Shown here: positions 1 to 8,952 of the stretch, one piece after another | How positions within the stretch are numbered: the stretch's first letter is position 1 | How the letters are laid out: each line of letters starts with the position of its first letter | Origin: Nodularia sp. LEGE 06071 | GTDB taxonomy: Bacteria; Cyanobacteriota; Cyanobacteriia; Cyanobacteriales; Nostocaceae | NCBI RefSeq assembly: GCF_015207755.1 | Contig: NZ_JADEWH010000002.1 | Coordinates: 62,001-126,000 of the forward strand | Direction of reading: 5' to 3' | Length of the DNA: 64,000 nucleotides | Translations under genes and position numbers: made by a program | The notes under the pieces: model-generated | The model's input: the letters and a program-made list of their open reading frames with translations, nothing else | The model's database searches: none | What the model was told of the DNA's origin: nothing

Positions 1-1213
1 GATGGGAATTTTGTTGAGCATAGCGGATCAGTGATTTTTCAGAGGGAGATTTTTTGTGTACCAATACGGCATCAAACAGCTGTCTTTCTCCGCAAGCAGC
101 ATCAATCGCTTTAATGTGGTCAGCAACAGTATATCCCTGAGTTTCACCCGCTTGAGTCATGATATTGCAGATGTAGATGCGAGGGGCTGTAGAATTGGCG
201 ATCGCATCGGCAATTTCTGGTACAAGTAAATTAGGAATCAGGCTGGTATAAAGACTACCTGGCCCCACAATAATATAATCAGCTTCTTTAATTGCTTTAA
301 TAGCCGTGGGCAAAGCCGGAGGATTAGCAGGGATACAGCCAATCTTGACAATTTTCCCCCCAGCCTTCGGAATACTAGACTCACCCTCAATGCGACGGCC
401 ATCATCTAATTCTGCCCAGAGACGAACATCACTCAGAGTCGCTGGCAGAACTTGTCCCCGGACTGCTAGCACCTTGGAACTAGCTGCCACAGCCTGTTCT
501 AAATCCCCAGTAATATCGCTCATGGCAGTTAAAAACAAATTGCCAAAACTATGCCCCGTCAACCCGTCCCCAGCCTTAAAACGATATTGAAATAATTCTG
601 TTAATAACTTTTCTTCATCTGCCAGTGCTGCCAAACAATTACGAATATCCCCTGGTGGTAAAACTCCAAATTCCTGACGCAACCGCCCAGAAGACCCACC
701 ATCATCAGCTACAGTCACAATGGCAGTAGTATTGGCACTATAAGTTTTTAATCCCCGTAATAAAGTAGAAAGTCCAGTCCCACCACCAATTACGACGATT
801 TTCGGACCCCGGTACAATCGACGATGTGCCATCAACACATCAATTAAATCCTCTTCGCCCCCTGGTCTTAATACCTGAGTAATTGAACTGACGGTGCGAG
901 TTTGTCCCCAAAACAGCAAAAGTATACCGCCAAGTAATACCAAAGGCCCGCTGATATAGTGGGGTAAAATGCCAGCAATTACTCCCAGAAAACTCCTCAC
1001 CAACTCCAGCGCCCAAAAAATTGGGGTTAGCCTCACCGATATAGCCAACCCCAAAATTGCCAGCAGTACACCTCCAAGACTAATTAGTAACCAGCGTTTG
1101 ATGGCTAGCCCCGGAGATAACCACTTGAACCACTGGTTGACACGATGGGAAGTGCGGCGGCGCGACTGCTTTTGCAGGGCTTGGAGGGCTTGTCTGAGAA
1201 AACCAATTGACAT
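1..1213 (-). CDS. yvcK: YvcK/CofD-like protein (gluconeogenesis factor family), 3' end cut by the window
   Basis: The minus-strand frame is open from an ATG at 1213 down to base 1, so the C-terminus lies outside the window. The N-terminus has a basic segment and two hydrophobic stretches (roughly residues 25-95). The YvcK/CofD-like domain follows: a glycine-rich nucleotide-binding motif [17 protein letters not shown], then [22 protein letters not shown] and GHSFGNLFL. Further on, [16 protein letters not shown] and [15 protein letters not shown] are also typical. Bacterial YvcK proteins bind UDP-sugars and affect carbon metabolism and cell shape; they are not proven transferases. The membrane N-terminus is common in cyanobacterial members. 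It is divergent from ruvC. Family assignment is firm; exact role is inferred. Confidence 0.85.
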   Translation of the reverse strand, partial: MSIGFLRQALQALQKQSRRRTSHRVNQWFKWLSPGLAIKRWLLISLGGVLLAILGLAISVRLTPIFWALELVRSFLGVIAGILPHYISGPLVLLGGILLLFWGQTRTVSSITQVLRPGGEEDLIDVLMAHRRLYRGPKIVVIGGGTGLSTLLRGLKTYSANTTAIVTVADDGGSSGRLRQEFGVLPPGDIRNCLAALADEEKLLTELFQYRFKAGDGLTGHSFGNLFLTAMSDITGDLEQAVAASSKVLAVRGQVLPATLSDVRLWAELDDGRRIEGESSIPKAGGKIVKIGCIPANPPALPTAIKAIKEADYIIVGPGSLYTSLIPNLLVPEIADAIANSTAPRIYICNIMTQAGETQGYTVADHIKAIDAACGERQLFDAVLVHKKSPSEKSLIRYAQQNSH

Positions 1214-1358
1214 ACCTGATTAGGAGCCGTGCTACAAAATAAATGATTAATAGAAAATTTACACTACTTGGGATGAACACCAAATGTGGAATTCTTAAAT
1301 TTATCAAGGACTTTAGACTAGCAGCAAGTCGTCAAAGTTGCCAGTTAAATTGAATTTA

Positions 1359-1850
1359 ATGGAAAAACGTATTTTAGGATTAGATCCGGGACTAGCAATT
1401 TTAGGATTTGGGCTAATTGCTTGTACCCAAAGTCCGGCTAAAATTCCGGATACATCGGTGACTATGGTAGATTTCGGAATCATCCAGACCTCGGCCAAAA
1501 TGGAAATGGGACAGCGCCTCTGTACCTTGTTTGACGATTTGCACACAGTGATTCAGGAATTGCAGCCAGATTTGGTGGCGGTGGAAAAATTGTTTTTCTA
1601 TCGTATGTCAAGTACTATCCTTGTGGCACAGGCTAGGGGTGTACTTTTGTTAGCTTTGGCACAACATAAGCTACCGTATGTTGAATTTACACCTGGCCAA
1701 ATTAAACTAGCTTTAACAGGTTATGGTAATGCCGATAAATCTGAAGTGCAAGATGCCGTGGCGCGGGAGTTAGATTTAGACGAGATTCCCAAGCCCGATG
1801 ATGCTGCCGATGCTTTGGCGGTGGCTTTGACAGCTTGGTTTCAGTTGTAG
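1359..1850 (+). CDS. ruvC: Crossover junction endodeoxyribonuclease RuvC
   Basis: The 163-residue product matches the usual RuvC length. RuvC is the Holliday-junction resolvase that works as a dimer with RuvAB in recombination repair. The four acidic catalytic positions are visible: Asp9 in GLDPG, Glu76 in VAVEKLFF, and Asp148 and Asp151 in PDDAADALA. The conserved [22 protein letters not shown] stretch is present in equivalent form. I chose the ATG at 1359 over an upstream TTG at 1338 because the family starts just before the first beta strand (RILGLDPG). It stands alone here, as ruvC often does in cyanobacteria, divergent from the yvcK-like gene. Confidence 0.95.
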   Translation: MEKRILGLDPGLAILGFGLIACTQSPAKIPDTSVTMVDFGIIQTSAKMEMGQRLCTLFDDLHTVIQELQPDLVAVEKLFFYRMSSTILVAQARGVLLLALAQHKLPYVEFTPGQIKLALTGYGNADKSEVQDAVARELDLDEIPKPDDAADALAVALTAWFQL

Positions 1851-1912
1851 CTATTTGCACCGAGCAGTCAGCCATATTGTGGGATGGGCATCCGGCCCGT
1901 CCTGAATGATTA

Positions 1913-1945
1913 GCGGGCATATTTTTGCCCACTCCAAAAAAAATT
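1913..1945 (+). terminator. Weak hairpin after ruvC
   Basis: GGGCA (1915-1919) can pair with TGCCC (1926-1930) across a 6-base loop. An A-run follows on this strand rather than a T-run, so the terminator reading is uncertain. Confidence 0.25.
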
Positions 1946-1972
1946 TGGGGATATTTTTTTATTTGTCAGTCC

Positions 1973-2956
1973 CTAAGATGTCATGCCGCTTTTGCCTGAA
2001 CTAAGAAATTTTTTCACAAATAAGTAACAACAGGCAATGAATTCAGCTTGTCGAAAACCAACAATATTTTGCACAAACTTATAAATGGCTTTCTTACTAG
2101 TTCCATTAAACTCTGGAAACCGCACTAAAGCCTCATCTATGAATTTTGCATATTGTGAGTAATCAATAAATAAAGACTCTCTAGCTAGTTCAAAATATGA
2201 TTTAGCTAAAGCCTGACGATATTTCATGGAAAGTTTGTTTAATTGCAATAATTTTTTTTCACTTTTATCTATAACTATATAGTGGTTTTTTATCCAACGA
2301 CTTTTAGAAGCAGTAGAAACTGTAGCTGCCGAGCCATGTCGTCTATAGATTGAATAACAGCCTGGTTGATATATAACTTGAGCTTCATTCATTACCACTG
2401 AAATAAAAAAATCTCTATCTTGTGCAGCAGTCAAAGTTTCATCCCAACCGCCACTATTTTCTACTGCGGTTCTTTTATAAAGTAAAGCACTTAAAGCCAC
2501 CCACCAATTTGCTAATAGAGAAGCCAAAATATCTGTTTGTATTTCGGGAATTTCTATTTTATCTAAGAAAAAAGAACCATCAGATAAATGGCGCTGATAT
2601 CTCCAATCGCCATAAACAACATCGGCTCCTGTTTCTTCTAAAAATTGGACTTGCCTTTCTATCTTTTCAGGCAAAATATAATCATCTGCATCTAAGTACT
2701 GAATATACTCTCCTCTAGACAAATTGAATCCTCTATTTCTGGCATAATTTCCCCCTTTATGAGCTAAAGCTTGCCAAATAATTTTATCTTGATAACTTCT
2801 CAGAATGTCTAATGAATTGTCTGTAGAGCCATCATCAATCACAATAATTTCAATGTTTGGATAAGTTTGTTGCAAGCAACTATCAATTGCTTCTGCTAAC
2901 CATTTTTCTGCATTAAAGCAGGGGATGATTACTGAAACTAGTGTTTTTTTTTTCAT
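1973..2956 (-). CDS. Glycosyltransferase family 2
   Basis: This is a 327-residue GT-A-fold glycosyltransferase, probably adding a sugar to a surface polysaccharide from a nucleotide-sugar donor. The N-terminus VSVIIPCFNAEKWLAEAID is the classic GT2 opening. IIVIDDGSTDNS follows, and the metal/donor-binding DxD region is YLDADDYILP. The frame stays open upstream to 3067, but the extra 37 residues look unlike the family, so I start at the ATG at 2956, directly before KKKTLVSVIIP. It is the last gene, in transcription order, of the minus-strand polysaccharide cluster. The acceptor sugar cannot be told from sequence. Confidence 0.85.
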   Translation of the reverse strand: MKKKTLVSVIIPCFNAEKWLAEAIDSCLQQTYPNIEIIVIDDGSTDNSLDILRSYQDKIIWQALAHKGGNYARNRGFNLSRGEYIQYLDADDYILPEKIERQVQFLEETGADVVYGDWRYQRHLSDGSFFLDKIEIPEIQTDILASLLANWWVALSALLYKRTAVENSGGWDETLTAAQDRDFFISVVMNEAQVIYQPGCYSIYRRHGSAATVSTASKSRWIKNHYIVIDKSEKKLLQLNKLSMKYRQALAKSYFELARESLFIDYSQYAKFIDEALVRFPEFNGTSKKAIYKFVQNIVGFRQAEFIACCYLFVKKFLSSGKSGMTS

Positions 2957-3135
2957 GGGTATATTCCAATAAATTTGGCAAAATTTGCTGTTATAGGTGC
3001 TTTTGTGAGGAAAAAAGTTAAATATCTCTAATAAATCTAGGCTTAATTCGTAATTATGATACCGCAAGAGGTATATTAACTTAGTGCATTACTAGATATT
3101 AAAACAAAGTGGTAAGTAGGTGGGCGTAAATAAAG

Positions 3136-3339
3136 TTAACTGGTCGGGGTCGTCATTTGTCCTTTGTCATTGGTAAGGGTTTCATGGGGTTTACGAGTCG
3201 TAATATAGTTCGGTTTTTCCGAGTTCCACTTAATTAATACTCGATAACTAATGATCAGTAAACCAGCAACTTGGGGAAACAAACGTAAAAGTAAGGCAAA
3301 TGGGAGGTAGACAGCATTGCTTGAAGAGTGACCGTAAGG
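3136..3339 (-). pseudogene. Possible C-terminal remnant of a membrane protein
   Basis: The minus strand is open for 67 codons without a usable start. It reads a hydrophobic stretch (AVYLPFALLLRLFPQVAG, then LLIISYRVLIKW) and a polar tail, and ends at a TAA at 3136-3138. The last dozen codons fall in the common cyanobacterial repeat that reads TNDKGQMT. This looks like the 3' end of a lost gene of the polysaccharide cluster, but the family is not recognised and chance cannot be excluded. Confidence 0.3.
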
Positions 3340-3443
3340 CTACAGCCAGTGACATGGGCTTGAATTACTCACTAATAGGTGGTTTTTTGGTCTGCTGGCA
3401 TTTAGCTGAAATATCTGCATGACAAGCTAAAAAGCTTTTGGGT

Positions 3444-4517
3444 TTACTGATGACGAGAGACTGTATCCCAAAGATCAGTTAGGAAATGTTTATGTTCTTG
3501 GATATCTGATTTTTTTGCCTGTAAAAATCCAGCTTCTCGCATCTCCTCTGGCACAGGCTTAGAAATAATATCAACGACTTCCTGAATCGAATTATAAACA
3601 AATCCGGCTTCACCAACATAATTCCTAATATCCGGTCGAATATTTGGCATACACACACCAACACCAGCAGCCTGTGCTTCAGCCACCGCCATAGGCCAAC
3701 CCACTGTAGCTAATTCAAATGCTGCTGTGTATACAAGCCACTGATGTTTTTTGTATTCTGAATGCATTTGATTTGGTTCTATAGGCAAAATAATATTTAC
3801 AGGATGATTTTTGCTCTCATTCAGCGATTTGAGTTGTGCGACATCATAACCTAGTGCATAAATATCAAACTTTCTCTCAGGCATTAATGAAGCGAGGGTA
3901 ATATAGTCTTCCATTTTCTTTTTAGGAATGGCTGCACCAGTATTCATAATTGCATCACCGTTGGTTGAGCGATTATAAAAAGATGCATAATTTACCACTG
4001 GATAACAATCGATAATTTTATTTGATCGAACACCGTGTTTTTCCAAAAACGGTCGTGCAAAGGGAAAAGCTAAAGCACCCAAGCAAAGTTCATGATTTAG
4101 CCAATGCAAGTTTTTTTTGATTTGGGTAACTTTCTTAAATTGCGGGGTATCTTTTTCGATAATTTCTCTGATCCGACCCCGCCAGTTTTTTCTTCGCAGA
4201 GAAAGTGTATCGTAAGAATGGGTACGGATTGTAAAGGGTATTCCTGTACTCTCGGCTAGAGGGCCTAATGTGGATAACTGATTTAAGTAATGTGTGTGGA
4301 GAACGTCAGGTTTCACCTGTTCTATCAGTTCTTGAATGGCATTAATTTCGGTTAGGTGATGATAAGGAAAGTGATTTTTGTAAGGAACATTTGATGGTTT
4401 CTGAGATACAATTGTGACATTGTATTCATGATAAATTGCTTCTAATTCTGTTTTAATATAAGTCTGAGAAATTTGGGGATAGCCTCTGATGATATACATT
4501 ACAGAAACTTTTTTCAT
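3444..4517 (-). CDS. Glycosyltransferase, GT4-like (GT-B fold)
   Basis: The product has 357 residues. The N-terminal half has the Rossmann pattern of GT4 enzymes (SVMYIIRGYPQISQTYIKTE, VKPDVLHTHYLNQLSTLG). The C-terminal half has the donor-binding region (AVAEAQAAGVGVCMPNI) with the glutamate spacing of GT4 proteins. I start at the ATG at 4517, which has GAGG five bases upstream; a GTG two codons earlier would overlap that site. It lies between two family 2 enzymes on the minus strand. The donor and acceptor are unknown. Confidence 0.8.
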   Translation of the reverse strand: MKKVSVMYIIRGYPQISQTYIKTELEAIYHEYNVTIVSQKPSNVPYKNHFPYHHLTEINAIQELIEQVKPDVLHTHYLNQLSTLGPLAESTGIPFTIRTHSYDTLSLRRKNWRGRIREIIEKDTPQFKKVTQIKKNLHWLNHELCLGALAFPFARPFLEKHGVRSNKIIDCYPVVNYASFYNRSTNGDAIMNTGAAIPKKKMEDYITLASLMPERKFDIYALGYDVAQLKSLNESKNHPVNIILPIEPNQMHSEYKKHQWLVYTAAFELATVGWPMAVAEAQAAGVGVCMPNIRPDIRNYVGEAGFVYNSIQEVVDIISKPVPEEMREAGFLQAKKSDIQEHKHFLTDLWDTVSRHQ

Positions 4518-4597
4518 AATCACCTCACATGAACATAAATATGATTAGTTGAGAAAAATAAATCGAACTAATTGTTCTTTTATGATTGTGCGATCGC

Positions 4598-5479
4598 CTA
4601 AATATTGTGTGGAAGTAATTTCTTTTTATATGGTGATAAAACACGAATCAAAGTATCTCCTGGAGATAGTTGCATCGCCCATAACAATGTAGACAATGCT
4701 GAACTTTTTTGACCTAATTGAAATGACCTGACAGCGTGTTCATACAAGAATTTAGCAAAAGCTTTGGGATGCTGAAGCAACAGTGATTTATGTTTGTATA
4801 TTAGACGTTCAAAGTTCACCTGACGCAGCGAGGGATCTCGTGAAATTCTGGGACCATCGTGTACATACAGACGATAATTAACTGTTGACAGACCAAGAAT
4901 TGAGCAAACAGGATTCAGTCGCAAAAACATTTCAGTGTGTACACGTGAGGTAAAAGATTCGTCATAACCTCCTATTGATAAAAATATTTCCCGTTCTACC
5001 ACCAGCGTTTGTTTAGAAAAAAACGACATTCCAGACTCGATTTCTTCTAAGAAAAAATGTGCGCCACGTGGTAAAGTTGGCGGTATACGCTGAGAGAGTA
5101 ATTTACCATCTTGATTGACAACTTCCAGACTCGATAGCACTGCTACGGGTTTTGGCAACGTCGTATTAGCAAGAGCTTCTAGGGAAACTTGAGCCATGTG
5201 AGGTAACAGTTCATCATCATCGTCAAGGTATGTCATCCATCTTCCGCGTGCTGCTTTGGCCCCAACGTTACGAGCTGCGGCAGTTCCGCCGTTTTTTGGC
5301 AAGGAAATAATTTTTAGTTGGGGGTGTGCGGGTAAATTCACTGGCTCATTGGAAGCGTCATCAACAACAATTACCTCTATATCTTCTACAGTTTGTCCTA
5401 GAGCAGATTTAACTGCCCGTGGTAATAAATGAGGGCGATTATATGTAGGAATAATGATACTCAATAAAGGGTAGTGCAT
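4598..5479 (-). CDS. Glycosyltransferase family 2
   Basis: This 293-residue protein opens with LLSIIIPTYNRPHLLPRAVK, followed by VIVVDDASN and the DxD region MTYLDDDDELLPHM, all hallmarks of inverting GT2 enzymes. The conserved NGGTAAARNVG nucleotide-binding segment lies between them. It belongs to the minus-strand polysaccharide cluster, downstream of the ABC transporter ATPase and separated from it by a tandem-repeat spacer, so it may be transcribed with that gene or have its own promoter. Substrate unknown. Confidence 0.85.
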   Translation of the reverse strand: MHYPLLSIIIPTYNRPHLLPRAVKSALGQTVEDIEVIVVDDASNEPVNLPAHPQLKIISLPKNGGTAAARNVGAKAARGRWMTYLDDDDELLPHMAQVSLEALANTTLPKPVAVLSSLEVVNQDGKLLSQRIPPTLPRGAHFFLEEIESGMSFFSKQTLVVEREIFLSIGGYDESFTSRVHTEMFLRLNPVCSILGLSTVNYRLYVHDGPRISRDPSLRQVNFERLIYKHKSLLLQHPKAFAKFLYEHAVRSFQLGQKSSALSTLLWAMQLSPGDTLIRVLSPYKKKLLPHNI

Positions 5480-5498
5480 ATTTAATCAAAGTTAAACA

Positions 5499-5604
5499 AT
5501 TTTGGATTTTGGATTTTAGATTTTGGATTTTAGATTTTGGATTTTGGATTTTGGATTTTGGATTTTAGATTTTGGATTTTGGATTTTGGATTTTAGATTT
5601 TGGT
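5499..5604 (+). repeat. Heptameric tandem repeat (STRR type)
   Basis: About 15 copies of a 7-base unit, ATTTTGG with interspersed ATTTTAG variants, fill most of the spacer between two genes of the polysaccharide cluster. Short tandemly repeated repetitive sequences of this kind are common between genes of heterocystous cyanobacteria. An open frame across the repeat (reading KSKIQNP) is an artefact of the 7-base period. Confidence 0.9.
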
Positions 5605-5639
5605 TCGACCACAGATAAATCAGAGAGCTTGTATCATTT

Positions 5640-6917
5640 TTAGTTATTGATAACTTGCCAAATTCGGGGTTGATAAAATAAACACCGACTTGTATTTCTG
5701 CTTGATTTGACAGTAAATCGAAAAGATTCAATCTTATCAAAAGAGCGGACACCTTGTTTCAGGTATATGTTGGCGCTATACATACCAGGAACTAAGCCAC
5801 AGTTGGGCATCTGCATCTGAATTTCAACTTTTCCAGGAAAGACTTCCAAAACTTCATTGTCACTGGCTGAAGTGATAGTCAATATCCGAGATTCACCTTC
5901 ACTGAGGGTGGAAAGTAAAAATCCCAAGTTAACATTTTCCAGGTGTTTATCGGCTTTGCATTCCACAGATAAATAAGCAGGCTCACCAGTTGTCAGATTT
6001 GGCAGCAAGTTACCTTGTGGATCTTTAAAACATACAGAAACAATATCTAACCCTAAACTTTCACTTTCTGGTTTTTTTGGTAAATTCATTAAACCTACTG
6101 CTTTTTCTGTTCCACTCAAGCAAAGGTCTTCTTCATATTTACGGATTACTGTTTCGGTTTCACCGGCTGAAATCAATTTGCCTTTTGATAAATAAAGGGA
6201 AGATTCACAGACATTTAAAATATTATATTGGTTATGAGAAACTAGCACAAAAGCTGTACCTTTTTCTCGCAGTGATGCTAGGCGATGATGGCATTTCATT
6301 TTGAATTTAATATCTCCCACAGCCAGCACTTCATCAATCAATAAAATATCTGGTTCTATGTGAACTGCACAAGCAAATCCTAGTCTAGCTGCCATACCAG
6401 AACTATAAGTTTGTACAGGGGCATCAATGGCATCTCCAATTCCCGCAAAATCTACGACATCTGCAAATTTTTCTGATATTTCTTGAGTTGATAAACCCAG
6501 GATTGACATATTAGCATAAATATTTTCTCGTCCTGTTAATATGGGATTAAAACCTGCTCCTAGTGCAATGAGTGGAGCCAGCCTACCCGTGACTTTTACA
6601 CTGCCAGTATCGGGCTTAATTAAACCACTAATAATCCGGAGCAGCGTACTTTTTCCCGCACCATTTGACCCTACTAAGCCTAACGCTTCTCCTCGCCGCA
6701 GTTGGAAGCTGACATCTTGCAATGCCCAAAACTCTTTTGAACGCAGAGTATCACTTTTTCTATTTCCGCCGACTAACTCGGTGGCGATATCCTGAACACC
6801 ATAGAATAAAGATTGTTTTAAGTCTCTACAGAATTTTTTAGAAACGTTGTCTACTGAAATCAGGACTTCAGTATCTTCAAGCTGAACCGCAAGTTTTTGA
6901 TCTATTAAATTAGTCAT
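5640..6917 (-). CDS. ABC transporter ATP-binding protein, Wzt type, for polysaccharide export
   Basis: This 425-residue ATPase pairs with the permease encoded just upstream. The ABC domain spans about residues 15-270: Walker A GLVGSNGAGKST, signature YSSGMAARL, Walker B ILLIDEVLAVGD, and an H-loop LVSHN. A C-terminal beta-rich domain of about 140 residues (from LGLDIVSVCFKDPQG onward) resembles the Wzt carbohydrate-binding domain that recognises the finished O-polysaccharide. I start at the ATG at 6917, two bases after the permease stop codon, because upstream in-frame sequence lies inside the permease gene. The close spacing suggests translational coupling. Wzm/Wzt pairs export lipid-linked polysaccharide across the inner membrane. 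Confidence 0.92.
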   Translation of the reverse strand: MTNLIDQKLAVQLEDTEVLISVDNVSKKFCRDLKQSLFYGVQDIATELVGGNRKSDTLRSKEFWALQDVSFQLRRGEALGLVGSNGAGKSTLLRIISGLIKPDTGSVKVTGRLAPLIALGAGFNPILTGRENIYANMSILGLSTQEISEKFADVVDFAGIGDAIDAPVQTYSSGMAARLGFACAVHIEPDILLIDEVLAVGDIKFKMKCHHRLASLREKGTAFVLVSHNQYNILNVCESSLYLSKGKLISAGETETVIRKYEEDLCLSGTEKAVGLMNLPKKPESESLGLDIVSVCFKDPQGNLLPNLTTGEPAYLSVECKADKHLENVNLGFLLSTLSEGESRILTITSASDNEVLEVFPGKVEIQMQMPNCGLVPGMYSANIYLKQGVRSFDKIESFRFTVKSSRNTSRCLFYQPRIWQVINN

Positions 6918-6919
6918 GA

Positions 6920-7774
6920 TTAGGAACTGACTCTCTCCACCACGAAAGGCATAGCAAGACGGAATATAACCCAGGTTAATATTAATCCTACTAAAGTAAT
7001 TGTGCTGACTAACCAAAAACCATAAGGTTCTGATACCACTCCTGTTGTAGCTAATTCTCGCGTTGTTACCAATAAAGGAGTGACGGGATTCATCTGGACT
7101 AAAAAACCAAAGGTTCCTGCTTTGGGAACTGGATAAACTACGGGAGTTAGGAATAACCAAAACCCTGTAATCAGAGTTAATCCTTTCGATACATCTTGAT
7201 ATAATACTCCTAAAGGAGCTAATAGAATGCCGAGAAATGTTCCCAGCAAAACTAAATGAATTAATGGCACTGGAGTTAAAATTATTGTCCAACCTACGGG
7301 AATCTGAAACCAGATAAATAATGCCACTATTAAAATTAGCTTGACGGCAAAGTTAAAAAATACTTCGCCCACTTTGGCTAAAATCAATGCTTCCCGTGGA
7401 AAGTTAACTCTAGCTAACATCGGTTTGGCAGTTGTCACCGCTTGCACTGGCGCATTTAAAGCTTCAACAAATGTTTGCCACAATGCGGTGCTGAACATAA
7501 CATAAGCGGGATAGGGTATATCTGTAACGCCAACGTTAATAACTTGGGCATTACTAGCAAGAGTAAAACTAGTGGCCATAATGATTGGTGGTAAAAAAGC
7601 CCAGGCTATTCCTAAAAAGGATTGACGATACTGAGCGCTAATATCCCTGACCATCAGTCTCCAAGCAAGTTCGCGAGATGCTAGTAAGTCTCGCCACATT
7701 TGTCGGAACAATGTCAACGGATGTCTCAGCGTACTTTCAGGTGTATAAATGACTTGATGCTGATGTTTCTTCAA
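6920..7774 (-). CDS. ABC-2 type permease, Wzm/TagG family, for polysaccharide export
   Basis: A 284-residue integral membrane protein with about six hydrophobic segments. The family motif sits near the start: LAWRLMVRDISAQYRQSFLG, followed by the first membrane helix (IAWAFLPPIIMATSF). The segment VMFSTALWQTFVEALN and the C-terminal helices also fit. It ends two bases before the start of the Wzt-type ATPase, so the two almost certainly form one exporter in the inner membrane. Enzymes on both sides in the same orientation support a role in surface glycan export. Which polymer is moved (O-antigen, capsule or heterocyst envelope polysaccharide) is not shown. Confidence 0.92.
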   Translation of the reverse strand: MKKHQHQVIYTPESTLRHPLTLFRQMWRDLLASRELAWRLMVRDISAQYRQSFLGIAWAFLPPIIMATSFTLASNAQVINVGVTDIPYPAYVMFSTALWQTFVEALNAPVQAVTTAKPMLARVNFPREALILAKVGEVFFNFAVKLILIVALFIWFQIPVGWTIILTPVPLIHLVLLGTFLGILLAPLGVLYQDVSKGLTLITGFWLFLTPVVYPVPKAGTFGFLVQMNPVTPLLVTTRELATTGVVSEPYGFWLVSTITLVGLILTWVIFRLAMPFVVERVSS

Positions 7775-7833
7775 AACTTTTTACTGCCCAGTTTTTTAAC
7801 TTTTGACTCTTGACTTATTGGCGGTGCTAGTTC

Positions 7834-8901
7834 CTATTTCGATGCTGTGATTGCAGATTCATCTTGTTTGCTATTTGGACTTTGTATGACACTGGACAAA
7901 TGTTTTTGACCATAGCGGTAGGTGATCAAACGGTTGATTACTTTCTCTACAGAACCAAGAATTTTATTAGCCAAACGGGAGTTAATTTTGCCAAAGAGGA
8001 ATTTCTGGGACAAAGGTTTAATTATGGTCATTTGTCGCCGCCATCCCAAACGGTTGTATTTATTTTTGAAGTACTGATCTTCGGTGATATTCCACTTTTC
8101 ACGCAGGTGTTTGAGACTTGCTATTTCCCAAGCATCGCTCCAACGCAGCATATAGTAGGGTATGTCTGTCAATTCTAATTGTGAAGTCGGGACATAAGTC
8201 ATCAGCGATGCTGGTTCTAGGTAGACTTGACCGCCGGCTTGAGTTACCAATATGCAAAAATCAATGTGTTCTTTTGTGTTTAGCAGTTTTTCATCTAAGA
8301 AACCAATTTGCTCAAATATTTCTGTGCGTACCATCATGCAATGGAACTCTGCTAGTCCGGTTTCTTGACGTTGTAGCTGGGGAAGGACATCTGCAACTTT
8401 CCGACCTTGGTGATAAATTTTTTCAATTATCCGCCGTTTTGTGGTTTCTCCTTGGGTTTCCACTGCTACCCTAGATTGTCCACCTGCACAATGTATTTCT
8501 GTGTGCAGTGGCAGATATTGACAGATTAAGGGACTAACTACGGTTGCTTGAGTTTCTTCGGCACATTCTACCAAAGGCTTTAGCCAGTCGGGGGTAACGA
8601 CTACATCATTATCGATGAAAACGACGTATTTGGTCGTAACTTGACCTAGACCGATGTTTCTGGCACGGTTTGGAGAGAGATAATAATCGGTGCGAATTAT
8701 TTGAAATTGCTTTTGTTTGGCTTGTTGGATTAAATAATCTTTGATGTGAGGGGGGGAACCACCATCAATGTAAATTAAGTTAAAGGGATACTTAGTATGC
8801 TCATAAATGCTTTCTAGAGACTCACGGGTGTAGCTGAAACGTTCCCGTGGGGAGACAACAATTGTCACGTCTGGGGTGGCGAATATCGCTTGTGAGTTCA
8901 T
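7834..8901 (-). CDS. Glycosyltransferase family 2
   Basis: This 355-residue enzyme starts VTIVVSPRERFSYTRESLES. It has a family 2 nucleotide-binding core (LIYIDGGSPPHIKDYL), the conserved SPNRARNIGLG segment, and the DxD-type site VVFIDNDVVVTPDWL. The region around residues 185-215 (LAEFHCMMVRTEIFEQIGFLDE) matches the acceptor-side motif of GT2 enzymes. It lies between a GT4 gene and the Wzm permease on the same strand, with spacings of about 50-60 bases, consistent with one operon. Confidence 0.85.
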   Translation of the reverse strand: MNSQAIFATPDVTIVVSPRERFSYTRESLESIYEHTKYPFNLIYIDGGSPPHIKDYLIQQAKQKQFQIIRTDYYLSPNRARNIGLGQVTTKYVVFIDNDVVVTPDWLKPLVECAEETQATVVSPLICQYLPLHTEIHCAGGQSRVAVETQGETTKRRIIEKIYHQGRKVADVLPQLQRQETGLAEFHCMMVRTEIFEQIGFLDEKLLNTKEHIDFCILVTQAGGQVYLEPASLMTYVPTSQLELTDIPYYMLRWSDAWEIASLKHLREKWNITEDQYFKNKYNRLGWRRQMTIIKPLSQKFLFGKINSRLANKILGSVEKVINRLITYRYGQKHLSSVIQSPNSKQDESAITASK

Positions 8902-8952
8902 GGTGTGATCTCAATCAATAAATAATGTAATTGTGAATGAATTAGGAAAAGG

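Noticed and set aside
5499-5604. Possible CRISPR array
   Set aside because: The units are 7 bases long and directly joined, with no unique spacers and no cas genes nearby.
5516-5752. Open frame reading KSKIQNPKSKIQNP across the heptamer array
   Set aside because: The protein repeat is produced by the 7-base DNA repeat; there is no start signal and no other coding evidence.
6918-7292. N-terminal extension of the Wzt-type ATPase
   Set aside because: The upstream in-frame residues lie wholly inside the permease gene and look unlike an ABC protein; the ATG at 6917 is two bases after the permease stop.
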